DNA of 64,000 bases. Origin: Streptomyces dangxiongensis. Lineage in GTDB: Bacteria > Actinomycetota > Actinomycetes > Streptomycetales > Streptomycetaceae. The stretch spans positions 1-64,000 of the forward strand of contig NZ_CP033072.1 of assembly GCF_003675325.1 (NCBI RefSeq), read 5' to 3'. The position numbers and the translations under genes were made by a program. The notes beneath the pieces are model-generated. The model was not told where the DNA came from, did not search any database, and saw nothing but the letters and a program-made list of their open reading frames with translations. Below, piece by piece: positions 30,506 to 38,600 of this stretch. Position 1 is the first letter of the stretch. Each line of letters opens with the position of its first letter.

Positions 30506-31204
30506 GCACTCCCCCGACTCGCGCTCTCGCGCACCTGGAGGCAGAGCCCCCTGGGGGTCTGCCCGTTCAGCACTGTCCCATTGTGGCGATCGCTGCCCGG
30601 ACGTGAGCCGGTTCGGCTCGGATGCATCAGAAAGAGCGTGGAGGACTCTGGTTTTGCGTGGGGGGGTACGCAACCGTGCGGCCTCGTGGCGTCCGATGCC
30701 CGGAGCAGGGAGTTACCTCGGGCAACGATGCCGGTCCTCACGGACGGGCGTGTCATGGAACCTCTATTTTTTGCATCTGCACGTGCAGATAAGCGGAATG
30801 CCGCCTTCCGATCGGTGCGGCGTCATCCAATCGGGTGAACAGAACAAGCCCTTGGCGGCACGCACCCCGGATTGTTCCATGTATCGGAAGCCGGATTCTG
30901 ACCGATTATTTCACGTTGCGGTTCTTTTGGTTACAGACATCGACACCTGACGACCGTTAAGGCGGCATCATGGACAGATTTTCTTCAGAGAAGAGAATCG
31001 GCTCGCAGGGCGGGGTTTTTGACGCTTTGATTTCCCACGGCGGCAGGCGATGGGATGCCTGGGTTACGGTGACGCAGGGGAGGTTGAGCGAGTACCTTCT
31101 CCATGGAATCAACCGCACGCCCCGGGCAGGGGCGGGCCCCGGTGTGTGGGGACACCTCCGGGGCCCTGGTGCGGACAATCAGAATAGAAAGGGCTAGTAA
31201 CCAT
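30506..31204. other. Intergenic region with a 16-bp palindrome
   Basis: About 700 bp without a convincing gene. It holds the perfect palindrome ATCTGCACGTGCAGAT at 30775-30790, preceded by a T run. The part from 30970 to 31197 is open on the plus strand but has no recognisable features. Confidence 0.4.
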
Positions 31205-31453
31205 ATGATTGCCCGGCTTTACGGGGGGCTGGAGTACGCTCCCCCGCCACGCGAAAATACCATTTCGCGCCGTCGTGTTCCAGGAAACGGTTGGGTGGGC
31301 GCCGCCCTGGACGTCCGCCTGCGGCTGAGCCGCATCATCGTGATCGTCGTGGTGACGGCACCGGTGCCCGACTGGGCCGGTGACTGGCGGTGGTGGGCAG
31401 CTCTGGGCCTGACGGTCCGGTTCCGCGCCGGCTTCCTGTACCTGCGGTTCTGA
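31205..31453 (+). CDS. Possible small membrane protein, followed by a terminator
   Basis: 82 codons from ATG 31205. It contains a hydrophobic stretch (LSRIIVIVVVTAPVPDW and WRWWAALGLTV) that could be one or two membrane segments. The ribosome site is weak (AAAGG at about 31190). The main support is the strong hairpin starting 8 bp after the stop. No family recognised; it may be spurious. Confidence 0.35.
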   Translation: MIARLYGGLEYAPPPRENTISRRRVPGNGWVGAALDVRLRLSRIIVIVVVTAPVPDWAGDWRWWAALGLTVRFRAGFLYLRF

Positions 31454-31460
31454 TGCCGCC

Positions 31461-31492
31461 GCGCGTGAGCCCCGGCCCAGGGGCTCACGCGC
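31461..31492 (+). terminator. Strong hairpin terminator
   Basis: GCGCGTGAGCCCC, loop GGCCCA, GGGGCTCACGCGC: a perfect 13-bp stem just after the stop at 31453. A second, shorter inverted repeat (TGGCGCGG/CCGCGCCA) follows at 31500-31523. Confidence 0.65.
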
Positions 31493-31571
31493 CGTTCCTG
31501 TGGCGCGGGCCGCGGTCCGCGCCACAAGGCTGTCGGGGATCGATGTCATGCACGGGAGCCGAGCGATCAGG

Positions 31572-32564
31572 ATGCGGACGCCAGTTCAACGCAAGGAGTG
31601 CGGTTTCTGCGGGAGGCCGCTGCACCCGCGAGAAGGCCGCGGGCGGCGACGGGACTACTGCGACTCCGTCTGCCGCGGCCGGGCCCGGCGGGCGCGGGCT
31701 GCCCAGCAGGGACTGCCCGTGGTCGTGCCCAGCGGGATGCGTGCGGCACGCGATGTGTCGGCCCTTGCCGGACGCCTCGTCACCGCCGAGCGGCTGCGAC
31801 TTCCACTGAATGCCCGCTTCGATCTCGTTGAACACCTGCTGCGGCAGTTGGAACGGTTCACCGGTGCTGCGGTCCATGAAGCCCGGCAGTCCGGCGCCGG
31901 CTGGAATGAGGTGGCAGCCGCTGCCGGAGTGACGGCGGCGCAGGCCAGGACCCGATGGGACGAGGTCGCCCTCAGGGCACTTTTCCCTGCGCTGCCGTGG
32001 TGCGACCGGCGCAGGGCGCAGCAGCGCCTGTCGGACGCGCTGGCGTACCTGCAGGCCGGCTCGAGTGTGCCGGTCGATGAGGGTGCGGAACGTGCGGGGA
32101 TCACCCTGCCCTACCTCACGCAGATCCTGGAGGGCGATTGCCTGCCGACCTGGCCGGAGGTGTACACGCTGGCGAGCGTGTTCGGCGGCCGGGCGGAGGA
32201 TCTGCGGGTGTTGTGGGAGAGCGCCTCGGGCACGGTGCGCTCTCCGGGTCTGCCGGCCAAGGGTGCGGCCGGCTATCTGGCCGCCGGCCTGCGGGGTCTG
32301 TATCTGTCGGCCGGTTCACCCAGGCTGGACCAGTTCAGCCAGCAAGCTCTGCTGCCTGAGTGTCTCGACCAGGTGCTCGCCGGTCACCATGCTCCGCCCT
32401 GGCCGGTTACGGCACGGCTGGTACGCGCCCTGGGCGGGCGGGCCGAAGAGTTCGAGCCTTTGTGGCAGGCAGCGCGCCAGGCCGCGATCGATCTGCGCGG
32501 GGCGGCCTCGAGTGACTATCTGGGATGCGCCGGGTGCCGGGACACCGCGCACGGCGCACCGTGA
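31572..32564 (+). CDS. Zinc-finger plus HTH regulator-like protein
   Basis: Intact protein of about 330 aa. The N-terminal zinc finger is CGFCGRPLHP followed by RRRDYCDSVCRGRARRAR (C-x2-C and C-x3-C). A helical middle part (FDLVEHLLRQLERFTGAAVH, GWNEVAAAAGVTAAQARTRW) contains an HTH-like unit. Two XRE-like units follow: AGITLPYLTQILEGDCLPTW and ALLPECLDQVLAGHHAPPWP. ATG 31572 has CAGGA just before it; an upstream in-frame ATG at 31542 is possible. Proteins of this layout are common in Streptomyces and presumed to regulate transcription; the target is unknown. Confidence 0.65.
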   Translation: MRTPVQRKECGFCGRPLHPREGRGRRRDYCDSVCRGRARRARAAQQGLPVVVPSGMRAARDVSALAGRLVTAERLRLPLNARFDLVEHLLRQLERFTGAAVHEARQSGAGWNEVAAAAGVTAAQARTRWDEVALRALFPALPWCDRRRAQQRLSDALAYLQAGSSVPVDEGAERAGITLPYLTQILEGDCLPTWPEVYTLASVFGGRAEDLRVLWESASGTVRSPGLPAKGAAGYLAAGLRGLYLSAGSPRLDQFSQQALLPECLDQVLAGHHAPPWPVTARLVRALGGRAEEFEPLWQAARQAAIDLRGAASSDYLGCAGCRDTAHGAP

Positions 32565-32768
32565 GACGCCGGCAGGCTGCGCACGATCGAAAGCGGTGAT
32601 CGCCGGCGGTCGTGAGCCGGCCGGCCGCGCTCCGGTGTGCACCGGCGCATTTTCTGTCCCTCGTTCCGTTATTTCTGTCCCCCGATGTTTGGCTTCCTTC
32701 TGCTTGGATGCCATCATCTGCCCCTCTACCATGGGAGGATTCTCCGAGTCGGACACCTGGGGGCATAC

Positions 32769-33581
32769 GTGACATTAGCGGCGGGAAATTCCAAAGCAGG
32801 TATTGACGTGAGCATGCCAAGCGTGGCACGGATGTACGACTGGCTCCTGGGCGGCGTGGAGAACTACGCCGCCGACCGAACGGAGTGCGAGAGACTCCTG
32901 CAGATCGCCCCGAGCAGCAAGATTTTGGCACGGAACAACCGTGCCTTCCTGCAAAGGGTGGTCAGGATTCTGGCGCAGGACTACGGGATCCGACAATTCA
33001 TCGATCACGGATCAGGGCTGCCCACGCAGGACAACGTCCACCAGATCGCTCAGCGCATCGACCCGCAGGCCCGGGTCGTCTACATCGACAACGATCCCAG
33101 CGTACTCGCGCACGGCCGCGCCGCGCTGGAGGAGAACGACAACACCGTCGTCCTCAATGCCGACATGCGCCACACCGACCGCATCCTGCGGCATCCCGAG
33201 GTCCAGAATCTGATCGACTTCACGCAACCCGTCGCGGCCCTGTTCGTGTCGGTGCTGCACTGCCTGCCCGATCAGGACCGACCCGAAGAACTGGTACGCC
33301 GCGTCAGCGGCCATCTGGCGCCCGGCAGCTTCCTGGTGGTCTGCCAGCTCGTCAGCCACCGCGCCGAGGTACGGGACCGGGTGACCGAACTGATGCAGGT
33401 CGCCACACACGGCCACTGGGGCCGGGTACGCGAAGAACACGAGGTCCGCGCTTACCTCGACGGACTGGACATCCTCGACCCCGGACTGGTCGATGTCACC
33501 CAGTGGCGCCCCGACAGCGAAGTCGTGGCCCGGCCTCAACACCAGGAGTGGGTCGAGTGGGGCGGCGTAGCCCGGCTCTGA
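32769..33581 (+). CDS. DUF574 (Methyltransf_19) SAM-dependent methyltransferase
   Basis: Intact protein of 270 aa. Signature N-terminus PSVARMYDWLLGGVENYAAD, SAM-binding core FIDHGSGLPTQDNVHQIAQR, VVYIDNDPSVLAHGRAAL with the acidic ribose-binding residue, and LNADMRHTDRIL. This family is abundant in Streptomyces, usually beside XRE-DUF5753 and DUF397 genes; substrates are unknown. GTG 32769 is chosen because relatives start 10-15 residues before PSVARMYD. A C-terminal DUF5753 scrap follows on the other strand at 33613, fitting the usual neighbourhood. Confidence 0.8.
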   Translation: MTLAAGNSKAGIDVSMPSVARMYDWLLGGVENYAADRTECERLLQIAPSSKILARNNRAFLQRVVRILAQDYGIRQFIDHGSGLPTQDNVHQIAQRIDPQARVVYIDNDPSVLAHGRAALEENDNTVVLNADMRHTDRILRHPEVQNLIDFTQPVAALFVSVLHCLPDQDRPEELVRRVSGHLAPGSFLVVCQLVSHRAEVRDRVTELMQVATHGHWGRVREEHEVRAYLDGLDILDPGLVDVTQWRPDSEVVARPQHQEWVEWGGVARL

Positions 33582-33612
33582 AGGCGCCTGCCCCCGTCGA
33601 CGGGGCGCCACC

Positions 33613-33705
33613 GCCGGCGCGGGCCGCGTAACGGTCCCTCGCCTCTGCCAACAGATCCCGGCTGTCCCTCATACGTTCCGAGGCGGCGAGCACCTCGATC
33701 GAAGG
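33613..33705 (-). pseudogene. XRE-DUF5753 regulator, C-terminal scrap
   Basis: Encodes SERMRDSRDLLAEARDRYAA, the C-terminal end of a DUF5753 regulator. It matches the end of the intact gene at 49060-49998 (SQRMRDSRDLLVEARDRYAA) in protein and closely in DNA. The rest of the gene is missing and an integrase scrap starts where it is cut (about 33702). Confidence 0.6.
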
Positions 33706-34016
33706 GTCCACCCTCACCCGGCACTTCAACACCCTGCTCCGCCAGGCCAGGCTCCGCCGCATCCACTTCCACGACCTCCGCCACTCGACCGCGACGCTCC
33801 TCCTGGAGCAAGGAGTGGAACTCGTCGTCCGTCATCAAGGAGCTGTTGGGGCATGCACACATCGGCGTGACCGCGGCCGTGTACGCCCACGTGCGGCTCC
33901 GCTTCCAGCGCGACGCCATCGACCTACTCAGCAACACCCTCCGCAGCCCCGCCGAGACCACCAGCAAGCCCGACGACAGCGACGAACCGCCCCTCGTTGG
34001 AGCCACTGTCCGCTGA
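33702..34016 (+). pseudogene. Tyrosine integrase, C-terminal scrap
   Basis: C-terminal catalytic part of a phage-type tyrosine recombinase: FHDLRHSTATLLLEQGVEL (catalytic Arg and His), KELLGHAHIGVTAAVYAHV (second His and Tyr). One shift near 33830. The N-terminal two thirds are missing. It ends with VGATVR and stop at 34014-34016, then a terminator. It shows that an integrated element once lay here. Confidence 0.7.
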
Positions 34017-34028
34017 CGTTGCCGTCAA
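34008..34028. repeat. 21-bp direct repeat, copy 1
   Basis: A 21-bp word starting GTCCGCTGACG that spans the integrase stop. It recurs exactly at 35052-35072, each time followed by a GCCCCACCGGA hairpin, so the orphan toxin cassette lies between two copies. Confidence 0.7.
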
Positions 34029-34049
34029 TCACTGCCGTCAGACGCCCTA

Positions 34050-34084
34050 GAGGCCCCACCGGAACATCATTCCGGTGGGGCCTC
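34050..34084. terminator. Bidirectional hairpin terminator
   Basis: GAGGCCCCACCGGAA, loop CATCA, TTCCGGTGGGGCCTC: a perfect 15-bp stem between the convergent integrase scrap and orphan immunity gene. Confidence 0.75.
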
Positions 34085-34092
34085 AGGGGTTA

Positions 34093-34618
34093 TCACTGAC
34101 CGATATCGACGGGAGGCCCCTCGCTGAGCGGCCAAGCTTCGCGCCAGATATCACTTCTATATAGAGAGACGGAAACTTCGCCGACTCGGCCTGAAACGGA
34201 TCCATCAATGGTTGACCATTCATGGATCTCGCTATTTCTTCGAAACCATCGAAATCCCGCCGCTCGCAAGAGAGAACATCCGCGCAAGCGCCTTTCGAAC
34301 ATCCAGATCGCGATCAAGCCGCTCCAACGACTCGAACCTTGCTGGATCAAGATCGATCGTGGCGATTCCGCCAGCTTCCTTGCTATCTGCGGCTGAGAAC
34401 AACACGAGACCGGTATGCCACACAACCCCTCCTCGCTCCTCACGCATCAGCGACTGGAGGAGGAGGGCACCATCCCTGACCTGGCTGCGGAGCGCGTCTA
34501 CTGAGGACCATCGAGTTGCCCAGCCGCGACTCTCCGCCTCCGCCTGGATCGCGAGCAGCGTATCGAAGGTGATCATACACACGCGAAAGTCAGGGTCGGT
34601 CGAATGGATCAGTGGCAT
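34093..34618 (-). CDS. Probable immunity protein of the orphan toxin cassette, one frameshift
   Basis: About 174 aa, soluble, acidic, low GC for the region. N-terminus DPDFRVCMITFDTLLAIQAE; middle GALLLQSLMREERGGVVWHT and ATIDLDPARFESLERLDRDL; after a shift near 34240 the best continuation is EIHEWSTIDGSVSGRVGEVS, ending PPVDIGQ at 34093, just before the terminator. No family recognised. It directly follows the orphan toxin tip (34625), the normal place for an immunity gene of an RHS tip. A different downstream frame is open for a similar length, so the C-terminus is less certain. Confidence 0.5.
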
Positions 34619-34624
34619 CAGGCA

Positions 34625-34966
34625 CTACTCCGGGTTGTAGACGTCAATGCGTATTGGTGTATCTGAATCAATTCGCCCGTCCCTGACTCTTGTTTGGAGT
34701 TCGTCCCAACGGTGATGCCCACCAAGGATCTTGCCGTCGCGCGAGACGAGAATTCCGTCCCCTTCACCAGGGTTGTTGATTCCGTCCAGAAGTTCTTCAT
34801 TGCTCAGTTCTTCGTGATACCACTGCGACGCCGGGTCCCGAGTCTTCTGACCCTCGGTGTATTTTCCGATATCACCGGCCTTCTCGGTCCGCGTCGTGAT
34901 CCCCGGTCCACACGTATTGTGCACAAGAACTGGAGTTATCCCAGCCAGTACATAGTACGTGTGCTA
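34625..34966 (-). pseudogene. Orphan RHS/Hint toxin tip (ParB-like fold)
   Basis: A toxin C-terminus without its carrier. It begins HTYYVLAGITPVLVHN, the last block of a Hint (intein-like) domain, then a 95-aa tip: SQWYHEELSNEELLDGINNP and GDGILVSRDGKILGGHHRWD, which resembles ParB/sulfiredoxin-like toxin domains (GG-H-H-R-W-D motif). A TAG lies directly before HTYYV, so it cannot be made as part of a larger protein; a GTG at 34924 could start the tip alone. The Hint block matches the intact locus at about 35985. This is a classic displaced spare tip. Confidence 0.65.
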
Positions 34967-35051
34967 CGCGGCCCCTCTCTATCTGCGTATTTGCAGATCA
35001 GCGCCGGTTTCGGGTTCCGCTGGTGTCCGTGGTTGTGCGGCCGCAGCCGTC

Positions 35052-35072
35052 GTCCGCTGACGTTGCCGTCAA
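35052..35072. repeat. 21-bp direct repeat, copy 2
   Basis: Exact copy of 34008-34028. The codons before it read VVR and stop, like the integrase end at copy 1 (TVR and stop), so it may mark a second integrase 3' end. Confidence 0.7.
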
Positions 35073-35078
35073 ACACAC

Positions 35079-35116
35079 CTGAAGCCCCACCGGAAATTAA
35101 TCCGGTGGGGCTTCAG
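35079..35116. terminator. Hairpin terminator after the main immunity gene
   Basis: CTGAAGCCCCACCGGA, loop AATTAA, TCCGGTGGGGCTTCAG: a perfect 16-bp stem, related in sequence to the one at 34050-34084. Confidence 0.75.
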
Positions 35117-35179
35117 ATTTACTGATGAAACCCTAGGACCACCATCGAGTCCTCTTCATTTCAACAGTTCGAAATTGGG

Positions 35180-35641
35180 TCACGACGACGATTTGAATCG
35201 CTCTACATCTCGACGGATCGGGCCAACCCGGGGAACTCGATCCCACCACCATTCGCCATTCGATCGCTCACCGCCATCGAGGCGACGAACAATTCCAGAT
35301 TCATCAATTTCAGTGAACTGCGTAAATCTTGAGTCGACATCATCGAGTGCCAATCTGAATCCCTCAAGGAAATTCGAGTCGATGTTTTTCATGCCACGAA
35401 ATACGAAGCTTCTGAGCGCGAGGGCGGCAATCAAATCATAGACGCCCCACACCGTCCTTTCAGAATCTGGTAGCCCAACCTCTGCCTCGATCCTGAGAAC
35501 GTGATTGCGCCAGCTCTCCAGCAGCTCAACCAGCCCTAGAGCCCGCTCCGGGGCGACTGGAACTGAGACGTCTTCCAGTCGACGAATATCCATATCCGTC
35601 AGGAAGCATCCGAGCCATTCGCCTCGCTCGCTAGTATTCAT
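35180..35641 (-). CDS. Probable immunity protein for the RHS-Hint toxin
   Basis: Intact 153-aa soluble protein: GEWLGCFLTDMDIRRLEDVS, LGLVELLESWRNHVLRIEAE, VYDLIAALALRSFVFRGMKN. No family recognised. It starts at ATG 35641, four bases after the toxin stop (35646), and is followed by the terminator at 35079-35116; position is the main evidence for an immunity role. Its base composition is lower in GC than the RHS body, like other swapped tip-immunity cassettes. Confidence 0.6.
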   Translation of the reverse strand: MNTSERGEWLGCFLTDMDIRRLEDVSVPVAPERALGLVELLESWRNHVLRIEAEVGLPDSERTVWGVYDLIAALALRSFVFRGMKNIDSNFLEGFRLALDDVDSRFTQFTEIDESGIVRRLDGGERSNGEWWWDRVPRVGPIRRDVERFKSSS

Positions 35642-35645
35642 TCAT

Positions 35646-38600
35646 TCACCTGCCAGGGTAATACGACGTGGACTTCCACGGCATATCCCAGTTGATAATT
35701 ACGCGGACGCCATTGTGGTCAAACCTTGACGAGTTCTGCCCGTCCAACTGGCGCGGGCCGGCCTGCCGAAGCGTCGTCTCAACTTCCGTGGCAGACGGAC
35801 GCCCCATTGCCGGATTCCCCCCACCCGTGTGCCCGTTCACGAACTCAACCATCTCGTCGAGACTGTAGTCACTTCCGTGGAAATCCTCGCCGCCGAGACG
35901 GTCTCCATTTTTGCCGCCAGCCGGCACTCCACAATTCGGACCGGAATTGTGAACCAGGACCGGAGTGGCCCCGCCAGCACATAGTACGTGTGGAGGTCGC
36001 TGACAGTGAGGTTGTACATGTCCGCGGCGCCGGTGCGAACTGTGACGGCGATGATCCGGACGTGCTCGTCAGCAGCGGTGTTGAGGAGGTGGCCCGGCTT
36101 GAGCTTGCTGGCCTGTACCCAGGTGTGGTTGTGTCGTCCCAGAAGGGGTGAAGGGAGGTGGTGCGGAACGTCAGGTTCTTTCCGTCGGAACCCCGTACGT
36201 GCACATTGACCAGGTCGTCGTCATGGTTGACGAAAGCAGCGGTGACCTTACGAAGCCCTTTGTGCTTTCCGTCCCTGGGGTCGGCGCTTTCGACGCGGTC
36301 GCCGGGTTTCACCTTGCCGATCCGCTTCGACTTGCCGTCCGCCATGAGGACGGGGGTGTCAGGGTCGAAACTGCACGGGCCGCCGGTCGACGCGCCTCTG
36401 CGGGCCCCGCGGCCGGCCACCCGGCTGGCTTGTCCGTTGCCGCCGATGAGGCCGCTGTCCACGCCGGCCTTGACCAGGTCGACGGGGTTGAACCAGTTAT
36501 CTCCGCAATCCCATCCGGAATCGCAGGAGAACATCTTGCCCTTGACCCGCTGGTAGGCGTTCGGATCGGATTCGCCGTCGCCGGGGGCCATACAGTCGTA
36601 GTCGCCGGGGCCCGCGTTGCAGACGTAGTTGACCCACTTGTTGAATCGTGCGGCGACCTCGTTGACATGGGGGTTGTCGGCCGGCATGTAGACGCCGGGG
36701 TAGATTTTGACGTTCCACTCGTCGTGGATCTTGACCATGTTGTTCGAGTCGCCGTTGGCGGCAGCAGGCAGGGGGGCCGTGTATCCGGCTCCGCTGTATC
36801 CGGGAGCGCCTACTCCACCGGCGCCGCGTGGCGCCTTCTTGACATATTCCTTCTTTCGGCCGCCCGAGCCGGTACCGCCGATGGGGTAGCCGATGCCGCA
36901 CAGGTCCGCCATGCAGAGACCGGAGGGGTCGCTGCTTGTGACGGGGCTGTTGTTGGCGTAGCCGTAGGCGTTCAGGCTTTGTGGGTCGGTCGGGGTCATG
37001 AGCGGGTCGACGCTGATGAAGCGGCCGGTCGTCGGGTCGTACTCGCGGGCGCCGAGGTGGGTGAGGCCTGTGTCCTTGGTGTCGTCGGTGCCGCCGACGA
37101 AGCCCTTGGTGCCCGGCCAGGTGGTCGGCTTGTTTCCTCGAGTGCCGCCGAAGGGCAGGGTGCGGCGCTGAGTGAGTTTCTGCGTGCTTGCATCGACGGC
37201 GAGTTGGGCGGTGCCGTGATGGTCGGCGAGGGTGAACGAGACGGTGCCGTTGTCCTGTTGGACGGCTTGGTTTCCACCGCCGAGGTCGAAGTAGCGAGTG
37301 GCTGTGGGGGTGCTGCTGCCCTTGGGGAGGGTGATCTCGGTGGCGCCGAGGTAGAGGGTGGTTGCGGTGGGCGTGCGGGCGATGAGCCGGTTGCCTGCGG
37401 TGTCGTAGACGTAGTCGGTGGTCTTGCCGCCCGCCGTCACCTTGGCGAGGTGTCCTTCCGGGTCCCAGGTGAGGTTCTGGGCGTCCCCGTTCAGGGTGCG
37501 GGTCGTGGTGTTGCCGGTCTCGTCGTACTCGAAACTGTCCTGGATGGTGCTGGTGGGCCCGGTGGTCGTCACCGAGGTCAGGGCGTGCGGCAGGGTCTTG
37601 CCCGGGTCGGGGTAGGTGTAGGTCTGCTTGGTGTTCTTGGTGGCGTCGCCCGTGAGGTCGTGGACCGTCTGGGTGCGGCGGTTGCCGACCAGGTCGTAGG
37701 TGTAGGAGTGCCAGTAGGGTGCTGGTCCGCCCAGGCTGCTGCCGGCTGCGGCGCAGGCAGTGGTGTTCTGCGTCCATGCTTCGGTCAGGCGACGCAGATA
37801 GTCATAGGTGAAGCACTGGGTGTCGGTGCCGTCGCGGGAAACGTCGGACACGGACGAGATGTTGCCGGTTTCGTCGTAGTGGTACGTGCTGTTCTGGTCG
37901 ACGCCTGCGATGTCCTGGCGGTCGACGCGAGACGTGGCGAGGCGTTGGGTGCCCCATTCGTAGGCGTTGGTGGACCAGACGTGTTTACCGGCGTTGTTGG
38001 ACAGTTCGAATTGAAGGGGGTTGCCGGTGAGGCTGTAGCTCGCGGTTGCCTTGATGCCCTGACTTCCGTCGAGGGTGGTCGGGCGCAGGGTGGCGTCGTC
38101 GTAGGTGTAGGCAACGGTTGCCGCCGGCAGGGCGCCCGCCTTCGGGTAGCCGATGCCGGCTGTGAGTCCCGAGGTCTTGTAGGAGGTGGTTGAGATGTAT
38201 GTGCCGGCCAGCTTTTTTCCGCGGCGGGGATGGTGATGGAGGTACGCAGCGGCCGGTAGAGGCGGTCGACGGCGATGACCTTGCTGGTATAGGCGTTGGT
38301 GCCGTCGTAGCGGGTGGATTCGGCGAGCTGGCCCTTTGCGCCGCTGACCGTGTCGTAGACCCACTGGGCGTGCAGGGGGCCGGTGGCGGACCTCTCCCTC
38401 ATCTCGGTCTTGCGGCCGAGATTGTCGTAGCCGTACCACAGCTTCGGTGTGTCCGGGCGGGCGTCGGTGGTGGTGTCGGGGCGGGCGTCGTCGGTTGTGG
38501 TCAGCTGGCCGCGGTCGTCGTAGGTGCTGAGTGTGGTGCCCTTGTCGGGGTCGGTCGCCTTGATCTGCTGACCGAGCAGGTCGTAGGCGTATGACCAGTT

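Noticed and set aside
36148..38193. A 681-codon plus-strand open frame opposite the RHS-Hint gene
   Set aside because: It is the antisense shadow of YD repeats and the Hint domain and has no ribosome site or motifs of its own.
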